This document shows, in pieces, positions 9,701 to 19,690 of a stretch of 64,000 bases of DNA (the first letter of the stretch is position 1; every line of letters starts with the position of its first letter). Made by a program: the position numbers and the translations under genes. Origin of the DNA: Isochrysis galbana (taxonomy: Eukaryota > Haptophyta > Isochrysidales > Isochrysidaceae). Below the pieces are notes generated by a model. That model saw nothing but the letters and a program-made list of their open reading frames with translations. It did no database searches and was not told where the DNA came from. The stretch covers positions 3,203,885 to 3,267,884 of the forward strand of contig CM030943.1 of NCBI GenBank assembly GCA_018136815.1, given 5' to 3'.

Positions 9701-12274
9701 GCGGGCTCAGGCTGCGAGCGCCTTGGTCAGTCGCTGTGCTGCGCCACGTGCGCCTCGCTTGACCAAACGAGCTTCAACTACGTGCACATCCTGCGCTCGC
9801 TTGCCATCATCGACATGAAGGAGAAGCAATTTACGTGGCTCACCCCCAACATCTTCGCCTATTACCTCTACACCCAAAAGTTCTTCGACGATACCAGTGA
9901 GGCGACCATTCCCAAGGTACGTTGCACGCATACGAGCCTGTCGCCAAGCCAGTCCTCCTTCGTGCCCGCGTCTCCCCATTCTCCCTTCTCCGCCACTCCT
10001 CACACATACGCGGTCCAATCTTGACGTATCTTTCTCCCACCACGACGCAGGTCTCCGGCGTCACGCTCACCTACCACGGCGCTGCGTCCATCCTCGAGTA
10101 CTACACACTACAGGTCAAATCCTTTAACCCCAAGTCGTTCCGCCACTACAAGCGCTACTACGAGATTGTGGACGACGAATTCGAGTCGCAACCCGACCGC
10201 CTGCGCATCAAGCATTGGCACATGGACAAGCAGGAGAATAAGGGCAAGGAGACCAACGATGCCATGGTCGCGTGGCCCGACTTCTCGCACATCGCCTTCG
10301 CCAACGAGACCGCCTTTCTGCCCTTCCGCAACATCTTCCATGACTTCCGCCCGCTGAAGGGCCTCTTCCAGTTCCGGCCGGAGTCTTGGGCGCTTTCCAA
10401 CTCGTTCGGTGAAAAGTGGGAGTTCTGTACGATGGTGCAACAGCGCTGCACAGGCAACAACACGCAGTGGGCCTCGGTCAAGGAGTGCCTGGACTATGTG
10501 GCCGACATACCGCCTCACAAGCGTGGTTACTGCCCGCTCTTCGCGGGCAATACGCTCTCATGCCGTTGGATGCACTCCATCCTCGCGCAGGACGGGCTGC
10601 GGCCCGAGGTCCATTGCTTCCATATGGGGCCGCACCGGCCCGATCCTGACGGTAAGATCAAGTGCCACGACAAAGAGTGCGGGCAAGAGCGGCAAGGGCC
10701 GTGGCTGTGCGACGCCAACGGTTGCTCTGGGGCCCTCACGCATGCTGGCACTGTCGTCGACTGGCTCCACTTTGGCTTTTGGTCCTTCCTGACACTGTGG
10801 AGCCTAGTGGTGGTCGTGGGAGGAGTGCGCCAGTTGCGCAAGGAGCGACGCTCGCCCGCCTCGCTGCATGCGCTCAAGAAGATTGAGGCAGTGGCAGTGG
10901 TCTTCTTGCCCGTCGCCTTTCTTCAAGCTCTGCTGTACCTTATTGCCGCGGCAAGCCGCGCCACTTTCATCTGGCGGCCGCCCCCGCCGATCTCGAACGA
11001 GCCACGCTACCTTGAACTGCGCCAAGCCGACGCCCTTTTCAAGGACGTTATGTACGCCGAGCCGTACGTAGGGCAGTTCTCCGAGCCCTTCTTTTCTCAG
11101 GCCAACACGTGCGCGCTGTTGTTCGCACCTCGCACGCCGCTGCACTAGAGGTCTAGCCCGCGCCACGCCCACTAGCTGATACCGTGCGTTCCTGCACGGG
11201 CAGGTACATAATCATGCACATGCTCTATTATCTACTCGTCGCGGGCATGTGCATGACGTGCATAATCATCGAGTGGGTTGGCCACCGCGTATACTTCGGG
11301 GTGCACAAGAACTCCGTGTTGTACAACGAGATCCCACACATCGGCTCCGCAGTCTTCGTCATCTTCGTATCCATGGCACTCATCACCCCACCCTCAGCAT
11401 TCTCGCTCCTCCTCTTTATGCTCGGTGTCACCAAACTCGGCTACCCGGAGATCTTGATGCAGTGCTGGAAGACGTGGGACATCTCGATCCGTGCGCCCGA
11501 GGTGATTGAGCACGAGATGAAGAAAAATGCAGTGCGCAAGCTCCAGGCGCATGTGTCCTCCGAGACGATCAATCATGAGGAGACGGTGCTGCGTGTGCAG
11601 ATTGACGAGGGCAAGAACCGCGAGGTCGCGGTGACAGAGCAGGTGAGCGCGCCAGTCTTCGACTACCGGGGTATAACCGCCGCCCTGCCGTAGCACAACC
11701 GCCGTCCAACACGCGCGCCTCGTGGACCGGTGATCAGGTATGCCACTACTTGGCAGCAGTCGGCCTGATGCTGCACCACTTCATGATGTGCGCCTTCTTT
11801 GCCGGCTCGATGTCGCACGTGCTCGTCTTTGAGGATTACGTCGCGTACCGCTTCTCGCTGAACACCATCTTGCTCTTGGTCCTGCTGCAACATCTTCTCA
11901 ACCAGGTGCGCAACGCGCGAGTAGCATGTGCCAGCCAAGGCCGGCTTGTGGCCGCCCGCCGGCCAAGGTGTGAGTTGCACCCGCGGCTTTCTCAAACACT
12001 TGCAAAGACATGCTGTCCTTGCACGTGCCCGCAGTTGTTCCGATCCGCTTCGGGCGTCGTCGTCCTCGCCTTCATTGGCATCGTCGAGCTCTTCTTCCAA
12101 TGGTTCGTCATCTCCAATCTTGGTGAGGCCGGGACCTCGCTTGTCGCCATCTCCGTCTTGTCGCTCGCGATGAGCCACTGGCTCATGATGCCACTCGCGG
12201 TGGCTATTGTTGTGCCACTCGGTAAGAGTGCCATCCAAAGGGTGCGCAACTACAGAAAGGACGTCCTTGACTAG
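6755..12274 (+). CDS. 1369-aa secreted/polytopic membrane protein, 11 exons, family not recognised
   Basis: Exons: 6755-7030, 7501-7841, 7920-8028, 8099-8332, 8445-8672, 8759-9511, 9608-9916, 10051-11063, 11204-11642, 11738-11905, 12035-12274. They join to 4110 nt in one frame, ending in TAG. All introns are GT-AG except 8333-8444, which is GC-AG. The N-terminus is a clear signal peptide (MRLLVLLLLSPFASSLSVS). A long, probably luminal or extracellular part of about 950 residues follows, with N-glycosylation sequons (CNAS, NGT, NYT) and a Cys-rich end (EVHCFHMGPHRPDPDGKIKC, then CHDKECG and CDANGCSG). The last 400 residues hold roughly seven or eight hydrophobic helices interrupted by a basic/acidic loop (IEHEMKKNAVRKLQAHVSSE). 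Architecture suggests a surface or endomembrane receptor, channel or transporter. Function is unknown. Confidence 0.85.
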
Positions 12275-12666
12275 CAATCGAAGCCTGCGGCCGTCCCGTG
12301 AAAAACAGCCCTTCAATGGGCACACGGTCATACCGCTCTTCGAAGATTGCTGGGTTCTCCGTGCAAGTACCTTGTCAAACGCAGTCGAGGAAGGTTCCGT
12401 AAGGTTCCGAGGTTGGCCTGTAGCTTCAGGAGGATGTGTGGGTGAAGACAAGCGTGGTGCAGAGGTAGAGCCAGTGCATACGCTGCGCTCGTGCATTGAG
12501 TCGGCCGATGACGAAAGGCGAAAGCACCTAGGCTCTTTGGGGGAGAAAGGCAGAGAAGCAAGAGTAGCTGTTTGTACGTAAGAGAAATATTAGAACATTG
12601 GAGAGCACTAACACCTACGCCGGAAACGGTACGATCCACCTCGAAATTCCTCAACTAAGTTCATAC
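12275..12666. other. 3' flank of the 1369-aa gene
   Basis: Contains the gene's 3' UTR and unassigned sequence. Open frames on both strands are shadows. I see no further gene before the LINE insertion. Confidence 0.5.
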
Positions 12667-12685
12667 TCAGTTCACACGGGCGGGC
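12667..12685 (+). repeat. Target-site duplication, left copy
   Basis: TCAGTTCACACGGGCGGGC is identical to 13825-13843. The two copies bracket the LINE-like insertion 12686-13824. Confidence 0.9.
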
Positions 12686-13824
12686 TTAAACTATTGTTAT
12701 AGTTTGAACTATGGAGCGTGCCGCGACCGCTCCCGAGCCCCAGGCGACCCTCGCCACCGCGCCCCACCTGGGACGCCCCATGCCGCCCGAGGCGGCTCGT
12801 CAGAAAGCCCTCTCAGAGCCCATCCAAACCACACCCGCGCAGGCGCGCGGGGGGGCGAGCACTGGCACCGAACAGGTTGCCACCATGGCTCTGCGCATCA
12901 TGCAGGGGGTCTTTGAGACCCCCTCCAACAGTGGGAAACCCTCCCACCCCAAGAGCACCTCATGTGGGAGGGCAGCTCTGCTGCCCTCCCCATGGTGGAA
13001 ACCTCTACCATCAGTGCACCCAACATGGGAGGGCACTTCACAACCATCAATCTTCGTCCCTGGAGAGCACCCAATGCCTCTGTTTCCCAACTTGTTGACA
13101 CACTTGTTTTCTTCACCCCACTCTTGTGGGCCACAAGTACCTACAGCTCAGAGCCCTGCCTTGGGCCCTCTTTCAACACTAGACTCCCTCTCCCACTCCC
13201 CCTTCACGCCACAACCAACCCAAACAGCACGAACCCCCTCACCCTCTGTTTCAAGCACCAAAAATTTCAACTCAAGACCCATGTTGATACACTTATCACT
13301 TATCGTTTTCACCCCACTCTTGTGGGCCACAACTACCTACAACTCAATGCCCTTTGGGCCCTCTTCCAATACTTGAATCCCTCTCCCACTCCCTCTTCCA
13401 TCTACAACCAATCCAAGAAGCACAAACCCCCTCGTTCTCTGTTTCAAGCACCAATAATTTCGACTCAAGACAAGAGGTAGGACATGTCTTGAGGCGGCGT
13501 CGCTGCCCATGCCTAGCGCAAGGGTATAGCGCCCCCACTCAGACATCTCCTTCCCCACAGCTCCTCTCTGAGGAGTTGCTCCTCTCCCTCCCATTAGGCC
13601 CCCTTGCCTGCGAGACGAGAACAGGATCCTGGCGTAGGGGGCTGTCTGAGTGTGGAGGGAGGGGCGCTCTGGCTAGCGCAGGTAGAAATCTAGTGAGGAG
13701 CTGGGTGGCATAAGGGGGGAAGGGTGCTTGCGCTTGCCGCGGCAGGGTGTCCTGTCTTGAGTGAGCGCTAGTCCCGTTCCTTTGCCGCGCCGCGACCCAT
13801 AAAAATTTGTTAAGAATTTAAATT
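12686..13824 (+). mobile_element. Complete 1139-bp family-B non-autonomous element
   Basis: Bounded by a 19-bp target-site duplication. It starts TTAAACTATTGTTATAG, then an ORF with ATG at 12711 (MERAATAPEPQATLATAPHL). It keeps a counterpart of the family-A 'SSAA-P--TP-ISAP-GGH-T' region, but in another frame (about 12962-13060). Two diverged tandem units of about 190-200 bp follow, at about 13102-13290 and 13300-13470. An imperfect inverted pair (about 13510-13544 with 13646-13683) and an AT-rich 3' end (CGCGACCCATAAAAATTTG ... TTAAATT) complete it. There is no poly(A) and no RT, so it must have been moved by another element's machinery. Confidence 0.85.
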
Positions 13825-13843
13825 TCAGTTCACACGGGCGGGC
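13825..13843 (+). repeat. Target-site duplication, right copy
   Basis: Exact copy of 12667-12685. Confidence 0.9.
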
Positions 13844-13914
13844 GCCTCGAGGTCCCTCGAGGCGCGCCAATAAAGGCACTCAAGACATTCTGGACGAAAA
13901 AGCGGACGAGATCA

Positions 13915-14434
13915 TTAAATAAAATAAATAATGTTATGTCCTAGCCAACCCCATTAGCTAATGGCTAATTGCTAATTGGACACAACTTTCCCGTCTCGGA
14001 ATTGAATCCTGTCATGCTTGACGGGCCAGGTGTACGAGTGACGAGTGCTACCGGCGGGAGGGGCACTGTCCCCTCCCCCCCGAGGGGTGCACTGCCGGTA
14101 GGAGTTGCCGCCATGGGGATGGCAGCAGAGCTGCCACCACCCAAGGGGAGTCCTTGTTGTTGGGGCGGTCCGCTGGGCGGATGAGGCAGAGCCAGGCCCT
14201 GGTCCTGCTGGTCTGCAGGGAACAGCAGGACTCTTCCTGTCCCCTGCTTCTGTGGCTGGAGGGGAGGCGAGGGTGGACGGAGCATGTCGACGTCGTCGTC
14301 AGTCAAGATGGCGGCCTGCGAGCGCTTCGGCTCCGGCGGCTTGGGGCGGCCCCGGTGGGGCGTCGTGGCGGCGGGGGGCTGGGAGGTGGGAGCGGTCGGC
14401 GCGCGCTCCATCGCTGAAACTATAACAATAGTTT
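13915..14434 (-). mobile_element. Chimeric non-autonomous element: family-A 5' module plus unrelated 3' module
   Basis: On the minus strand it starts AAACTATTGTTATAGTTTC at about 14434, with ATG at 14411 and MERAPTAPTSQPPAATTPHR. After about 325 nt, at SAPLGG, it switches to a different body. That body runs through a CCCCTCCC-rich stretch and a segment resembling 28040-28175, and ends GGCTAGGACATAACATTATTTATTTT near 13915. The resulting frame is open to a stop at 13965. The same 3' body occurs without this 5' module at 27975-28175 and 19590-19690. Confidence 0.75.
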
Positions 14435-14436
14435 TA

Positions 14437-14480
14437 GTTGCGGCTAGGATATAACATTAATCATTTAATTAATTAATTAT
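14437..14480 (+). repeat. 3' end of the GGCTAGGATATAACATTAAT repeat
   Basis: GGCTAGGATATAACATTAAT followed by an (ATT/AATT) tail, on the opposite strand to the neighbouring chimeric element. Confidence 0.7.
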
Positions 14481-14484
14481 TATT

Positions 14485-14680
14485 ATCCCATGGGGAAAGC
14501 TGATCCGTTGGGCCCCCACAACACGACGCACTAGAATGCGTCGTCAACCAACAAGAAGCCAAGAGGCCCGCCCCCCCCCCCTCCCTCCCCCAACGGCCCA
14601 GACCCAAGGACCCAAGGTAGCAAACATGGCACATGGGTCATGGGTCGACCCCCCGAAACCTAAGAGAAAGGAACGAGGAG
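14485..14680 (+). repeat. Dispersed ~190-bp repeat, second copy near 53380-53560
   Basis: Shared landmarks in the same order are CCCATGGGGAAAGC, a CCCCCACAA segment with an AATGCGT core, a poly-C run, CAGACCCAAGG, CACATGGGTC and GGGTCGACCC followed by CCGAAACC. No protein is supported. The rest of 14680-15509 shows no gene I can defend. Confidence 0.65.
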
Positions 14681-15509
14681 GGGAGCGGGAAGGAGAGTGG
14701 GGATGGGGCAAGGGCGATGACGGACGGGGGCCCCGATAGATGGGAATGCGAGTAGTAGCGTAGAGGTCACCTTCAAGAATATGTATTTTTTATGATCATG
14801 TAAAACCGCCGGCAAATGCTGACGGACCACGTGGCAATTGCCCCCCGTGGCGGCCCAAGTGTGCATGAGTGCACCATGCACTATGCAATTCACCCGCCCG
14901 CCGAGCACATGGCGGGAAGATGGCGGCAAGCGAAACGCGTAAGAGCTCGCCAAGAAGAGCGAATGGACTTGAAGTGCTCTACAATCTCACACGAGTCGCT
15001 CCCATCCCTTCCCCGTACCTTGCCGTGCAAACCATTCCAAAAAAGAGTCAGAGTTGAAGTGCGGTGAATGTCGTCCCCTACGTTGCCCACCATGCGTGCG
15101 CTCCGCCCCCCCTCACCCTTGCACAGCGCACAGCTCACGGGTGAAAAATCGCTTCAGCTGCAGGCTTTGGCACTGAAGCAGCACATCCAAGCTGCGTGTC
15201 CTATACATGAGGGGTTGGAACAAAAGAACAGAAGAACAACCGCAAATCGACGAGGACAACGATGATGTTGCAGGGCCTGGCACGCAGAAAAGTCGGGAGG
15301 CTGCCCGACGTTTCAACAGTGCGCTCGGCAAGATGGAGCAGCGCCGCACATGTACCAAAAACGACACCATGGTGTGCATCGTCGGTGTGCATGAACGTGT
15401 AATCAGTGGAACCCAGCGAGGGGCTAACGTAGCTGAACGCGTCCAGAGGCCGACCAGTGGTAAAGGGGGGGGAGACGTTAACTGGCTACAAGCGCAGAGT
15501 CAGAGCGGC

Positions 15510-16317
15510 TCACTCGTCGTCTTCATCGTCAGAGCCGGCACCGGCCCCACTTGGAACACCTGCGAGGCCCGCGATCGACGCCATCAAGTTCGGGTCAGAC
15601 ATGGCCTTCTGCATTTCCTCCATGAAGGCGGGGTCCGACCTGCGGGCCCGGGCCGCAATAAAGGGGCGATCGTGACTACACAGCCGCCGCTCGCCTTCGA
15701 ATCGCCCTGGAAGGCGGGGGGTCCGCATCGATGGCAGCGCTGACCGCCATGCTCTTGCGGAGGTGCCCGAGGAGGCCCTGCACACCCTTCGGCCGGCATG
15801 CGTGCGCGATGGGCGGTGTGCGGTGGGCTGGGGTGGCGACAGCATACATCATCTTCTCTGCCTGCTCCTTGAGCTGCTCGAACATCGGGTCCTTGGCGAT
15901 CTGCTCCGCGTACGCCTTCATGCTCTCCAGGAAGGCCGGGTCCTCCAGCATCTGTCGGAAGCGCTGCTGCGTCGCCGGGTCCTGAAGCTCTCGCAGCGCA
16001 CGCTGGATGGCGGCCGGGTCCTGGAGCGACTTCTTCATCTCGTCCAATCCTCCCGCGCCCGAACCCAGAAACGGGTTCGCCTCCAGGCCCTCTCCTCCCT
16101 TGGTGTCTCCTCCCTCCCCCTCGAGATCTCCGTCGAGAAACTCATCCTCGTCCTCATCCTCCTCATCCTCGTCGGCTCCAGCTCTCAAGCGGAGGAGAAC
16201 GGCGGGGCGGGAGCCAAAACGTACCGAGGACACCGCGGAACCCGCCGCCGAGCCGCAGCAAGAGCCACAGAGGGCGGAGAGGAGGAGGAGGAGAGAGAGA
16301 GGGCGGAGGGCGGCCAT
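15510..16317 (-). CDS. STI1-domain protein with signal/transit-like N-terminus (199 aa, 2 exons)
   Basis: Exon 1 is 16317-15848 and exon 2 is 15639-15510. The GT-AG intron (15847-15640) joins AAGATGAT to GTCGGAC in phase. The start MAALRPLSLLLLLSALCGSCCGS is a signal peptide. It is followed by a Ser/Arg-rich stretch (VSSVRFGSRPAVLLRLRAG) that could be a plastid transit part of a bipartite leader. An acidic linker (DEDEEDEDEDEF) precedes helices with the STI1/DP2 pattern: DPAAIQRALRELQDPATQQR, then MLEDPAFLESMKAYAEQIA, DPMFEQLKEQAEKM and SDPAFMEEMQKAMSDPNLM. Such domains bind Hsp70/Hsp90-type chaperones or hydrophobic clients; a Tic40-like plastid role is possible. The C-terminus is acidic (GSDDEDDE). 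Confidence 0.8.
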
Positions 16318-16770
16318 AGCGGCGAGAGGCGGCGAGAGGCGGCGAGATCCACCCGTCGAGTCTAACGTAAACAGTCTGGTTGGATAATACCCGCCTGGGT
16401 GACCCGAGGCGCCACTTGGCTTCCTTCCCCCCCCCCCCCCAGCGGTATCGCGTGGCGGCCACGGTGACTCGGCGCTGCGGCGCGGCCCCGCGCCCCTTTT
16501 ATAACTCTTACTTAGATGTCCATCTATCATCTATCGGCGTTTATTTTTATTGGTAGTAGTGAAGCGGAGACGGCCGAGCAGCAGGGCATCATCTTATCCC
16601 TATCGTCCTCTAGATCTCTAGATCTCTAAATCGGAGAATGAAAGGTCGAGCAGGACCACCGATGAATAAGGAACCTGGCCCACTCATTGTCAAAAAAATC
16701 TACGGATTGCCCCCTCCGATATTTTTATTTTTGCGGAGCGGCTGCTGGCGCGAGCGGGGCCGCGAGAGCG
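16318..16770. other. Intergenic region between divergent genes
   Basis: Holds purine-rich 5' flank of the STI1 gene, a C-run at 16428-16440 and the 5' flank of the next gene. No other feature seen. Confidence 0.5.
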
Positions 16771-17304
16771 ATGGAAGGGGAGGGAGGCCCCTCTGCCAGC
16801 GGCGACCTAGCAGAGCAGTGCAGGAGCTTCACCTATGACGGGGCCGCGGCGTGCGAGCAGTCCCCTGTGACCGCCGCTGTGACGGGTGCTGAGGGCGTCA
16901 GTTGCACCCCTATGTCTGCCCTAGTCGGCGAGGCGCAGTGCACACACAACGCTGAGGGCCAGCGGTCTGGAGCGTTGAGGCGAGTGTGTGGGTGGGTGTG
17001 GGACAAGCTTTCGCCCCGCCCACAGCTCTCAGGGAAGAGGAAGAGGGTCCCTTCGTTGCCTTTCGACTTCGGGTCGCCTGGCGGCCGCAATGGCTTGAGG
17101 AAAGCGCCGATGCGCATCCTGCCCTTGCCCCCTCCCGAGAGACCCCTCCCCCCCCCCCCCGCTCCTGAGCCTGAGCCGTCTCTTCCAGGGCCTCCGAAGG
17201 AGGCGGACGACCGAAGCTTCGTCGTCAACATGCGCTTGCTGGCCGAGTGGATGCATGCGAACGTCGCGTGCGGCAGCTGCGGAAGCAAGGAAAGCTTGGA
17301 ACGG
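16771..17304 (+). pseudogene. 5' part of a gene interrupted by the 17305-19346 insertion
   Basis: The ATG at 16771 opens MEGEGGPSASGDLAEQCRSF. A basic Pro-rich linker and then DDRSFVVNMRLLAEWMHANV and ACGSCGSKE follow. The latter resembles the N-terminal zinc-binding segment seen in some large protist transposases or regulatory proteins. The frame runs into the left terminal inverted repeat at 17305. Immediately after the right repeat, 19347-19395 reads VLEAGKDERIYGGYGMVP and a stop, which looks like the severed 3' end. The family is not certain. Confidence 0.5.
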
Positions 17305-17455
17305 GCCTCAGCCGGAGATCATAAACCCCAGCCGGAGACCATAAACAGCTACATTGTCATTGCCAAATAAGTTGCATTTGTCAATGCGATTGTTAATTGT
17401 CTAGGAACAAGTAATGGCACACACACTCACTCTCATAAACATAGGGGATAGGCTA

Positions 17456-17659
17456 CTACAGCTGCTTGGCGCCCCACAGTTTGGCCACCGCCGCCTCCTC
17501 TGTCTTCCGCCTGCGGCTTCGCACCTGCGCTCGCATCTCCGCCTCCGCTTCTTCTTCAGCCAAGGCGGCATGGCTCGACTCGTATGTGACGCGGAGCCGC
17601 GCCATCTTGCGCGCTCGCATCACCTCCGCGGAATCAGGCGAAGAGGGAGGAAGGGCCAC
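17456..17659 (-). CDS. Small charged coiled-coil ORF inside the TIR element
   Basis: This may be a terminal exon. It reads ALPPSSPDSAEVMRARKMAR and an Ala/Glu/Arg-rich helix (HAALAEEEAEAEMRAQVRSR), ending AKLWGAKQL and stop. The 'DS-AEVMRARK' start and basic helix are reminiscent of the plus-strand ORF end at 18614-19066, so both may belong to related proteins. Function unknown. Confidence 0.35.
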   Translation of the reverse strand: MALPPSSPDSAEVMRARKMARLRVTYESSHAALAEEEAEAEMRAQVRSRRRKTEEAAVAKLWGAKQL

Positions 17660-17797
17660 GCCACACTAGAGGTGGGGGAGAGTGGGTTGAAAATAAAACT
17701 CTTGTTGATCCGGAGGCCCACATTTTTTTATCGTCGGACCGGGGGAAGATTTCCCCTCGTCTCTCTCCCCGCTCGATTCCGAATCCGAGGCAGAGCG

Positions 17798-18256
17798 ATG
17801 GCGACCGACCCGCCTGACAGGCCGACCTTCGCCGCGCTCCAGCGAGAGCACGGCGGTGGTCAGCCCCCCCTTGTCGATGGTGTTCGGACTAAATGGTCCG
17901 AGTACACCGGTCGGCGGTCTCACCGGCGTTTCATGCCACCGCACTCGGCCGATTTCTGCTTCACCTGCCCACGCAGCATGGCCGCCAGCCCCACACCACA
18001 CCACTTCCAGCCCCAACCTGAGGAGGATGACACCGGCTTGCCTACGCGCTCCGACGCGCAGAAACCCATCCAGTATATTGGTACGCTGCCTCCCAACCCC
18101 GCAGACTACCCAACCGCGCGCTCGGGAATCGTGGCGAGCATTGCAATACAGCCGTCTTGGCGCGCTGCGCTGCTTCCGCAGGACTTCCTGTGCCATCTAC
18201 CGAATGGTCGCCAAGTGCATCGCGTTCGCGAACTCGTTGGCACCGGGGCAGCGTAA
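17798..18256 (+). CDS. Hypothetical 152-aa ORF inside the TIR element
   Basis: The ATG at 17798 gives MATDPPDRPTFAALQREHGG, then FCFTCPRSMAAS and QYIGTLPPNPADYPTARSG. From about 18180 the +2 frame reads IYRMVAKCIAFANSLAPGQR and ILSKNFHQARPLAFESW, which looks at least as protein-like. A small intron or frameshift near 18130-18190 is therefore likely, and the simple frame is only a placeholder. No family recognised. Confidence 0.3.
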   Translation: MATDPPDRPTFAALQREHGGGQPPLVDGVRTKWSEYTGRRSHRRFMPPHSADFCFTCPRSMAASPTPHHFQPQPEEDDTGLPTRSDAQKPIQYIGTLPPNPADYPTARSGIVASIAIQPSWRAALLPQDFLCHLPNGRQVHRVRELVGTGAA

Positions 18257-18301
18257 GAGCATCCTCAGCAAGAACTTTCACCAAGCGCGCCCGCTGGCGT
18301 T

Positions 18302-18690
18302 CGAAAGTTGGGCACTCCGGCCCATTCGGCTGGGTGACGTTAGCGTAGTTGACGGCGCCACACACGGTCAACCACTGCGCGATGCGCGCGGGCGGCGGCG
18401 GCGATTGGCGTGGCTGCTAGGGCGGTGCCTTTGGATGTGATGCCGGGTTGGGCATTCTGTCCAAGTGGATGGCCGAGAAAGCGCCGGTAGCGCGCCCGAT
18501 CGCGTGTGAAAGTTGGGCACTCCGGCCTGTACGGCCGGTGACGTAAGCGTAGTTGACGGCGCCACACACGGCCGACTACGGCGCGATGCGCGCGGGCAGC
18601 GGCGGCGATTGGCGTGGCTGCTAGGGCGGCATATTCTGATATGATGCCTGGTGGGGCATTCTATCTCAGTGGATGGCCGAGAAAGCGCCG
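18302..18690 (+). repeat. Tandem duplication, ~206-bp period
   Basis: The unit GAAAGTTGGGCACTCCGGCC ... GTGGATGGCCGAGAAAGCGCC occurs at about 18302-18488 and 18508-18690 with about 10% divergence. A sub-segment (GCCACGCCAATCGCCGC on the minus strand) also appears at 23836-23870. Confidence 0.85.
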
Positions 18691-19066
18691 GCGGCACAGC
18701 GCCGCGGGTCGCGGCGGCGGTCATAATAGTGGTCGCCGCAGCGGTCGCCGCAGCGGCGACGGGAGTGGCGGCGGGAGCTGTCGCGGCGGCGGGAGCTGTC
18801 GCGGCGGCGGGAGCTGTCGCGGCGGCGGGAGCTGTGGCGGCGGTGGGCCTGCTGCTATGTGCCATTGTAGCGATGAGGATAGCTCCGACTCCGGTGCGAT
18901 GATCCGCACTCAGGAAGTGGAAATCGCGCTACGCCGGGGAGAGCAAGCCGAGAATGATCGGGCAAAGCGGGCGAGGACGCGTGCGGCTCGGCTGGCTGCG
19001 CGTGAGGAGCGACGCGGCAGCCGCGAGCAAGGATCGGAGAAGCGCCGGCGCTCCGCACGCTCCTAG
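18614..19066 (+). CDS. Arg-rich ORF with Gly-Gly-Ser-Cys repeat
   Basis: A 15-bp minisatellite (GGCGGCGGGAGCTGTC-like, four units, about 18770-18840) encodes GGGSCR repeats. A Cys/Asp/Ser patch (CHCSDEDSSDSG) and a basic helix (RTQEVEIALRRGEQAENDRA) follow, ending RRRSARS and stop. It could be a terminal exon of the element's second gene. Function unknown. Confidence 0.35.
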   Translation: MAARAAYSDMMPGGAFYLSGWPRKRRRHSAAGRGGGHNSGRRSGRRSGDGSGGGSCRGGGSCRGGGSCRGGGSCGGGGPAAMCHCSDEDSSDSGAMIRTQEVEIALRRGEQAENDRAKRARTRAARLAAREERRGSREQGSEKRRRSARS

Positions 19067-19589
19067 TGCCCCAGCGCGTTCGCTTTCGTGGTGGTGTGCG
19101 GCGGCTCCAGCGGGAACGTAGAACGTAGCTAGCTAGCATGGCGGCGGTAGTAAGTCGGTTGTAGGTGGTTGTGTCGGCCTGGGCGTGCTGTAGTTGATTG
19201 AAGTCTGAAGTCTTGCAGCCGGTGCTTTCTAGTACCCAGATTAGCGAATGGACGGTGTTTCCCACTTCTTGACATTGTCGATGCCATTGTGCACTTTGCG
19301 CCCGTTCCGAGATCATAAAATGTGGTTTATGATCTCCGGCTGAGGCTCGTTTTGGAGGCGGGCAAGGACGAGCGCATCTACGGCGGCTACGGCATGGTCC
19401 CCTAGTCTTTCCCTATGTGTCTTCAGGCGATAAAAAAACTAACCTTCGGCCCTTGACTAGCACGTGGTATCTCGAGAGGATAGCTCTTAAAACGGCTTTT
19501 GTCGATCTCGCCTCGGCGTTGCCGAAGTGGACGTCAAAGAAGTCCGTTAGTATATACATATACCGCTCCATGCCAAGAAACCTGGTACC

Positions 19590-19690
19590 TAGATATCCCG
19601 AGATGGCGGGATTCCGGGACGGGCAAAAGTTGTGTCCAATTAGCTAGTGGGGTTGGCTAGGATATAACATTAATTATTATTCAATTTCTA
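19590..19690 (+). repeat. 3' module of the GGCTAGGATATAACATTAAT repeat
   Basis: Reads GATGGCGGGATTCCGGGACG, AAGTTGTGTCCAATTAGCTAG, GGGGTTGGCTAGGATATAAC and an ATT tail, matching 28040-28120 and 13930-14010 in inverted orientation. The rest of 19404-20450 has only overlapping, poorly supported frames. Confidence 0.75.

Larger units (their letters stand above)
17305..19346. mobile_element. 2.04-kb element with perfect 23-bp terminal inverted repeats
   Basis: The left end 17305-17327 and the reverse complement of 19324-19346 are identical over 23 bp (begin GCCTCAGCCGGAGATCATAA). A shorter related copy of the repeat (GCCGGAGACCATAAAC) sits just inside the left end. The right end folds further (GATCATAAA ... 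TTTATGATC). The element carries outward-facing ORFs whose stop codons lie near each end. No transposase catalytic motif was recognised, so it is probably non-autonomous or carries an unfamiliar gene pair. No target-site duplication is obvious. Confidence 0.7.

Noticed and set aside
14437..19665. Pair of GGCTAGGATATAACATTAAT copies as terminal repeats of one large DNA transposon
   Set aside because: Several copies exist alone, in both orientations and with tails, which fits a dispersed 3' end better than paired TIRs.
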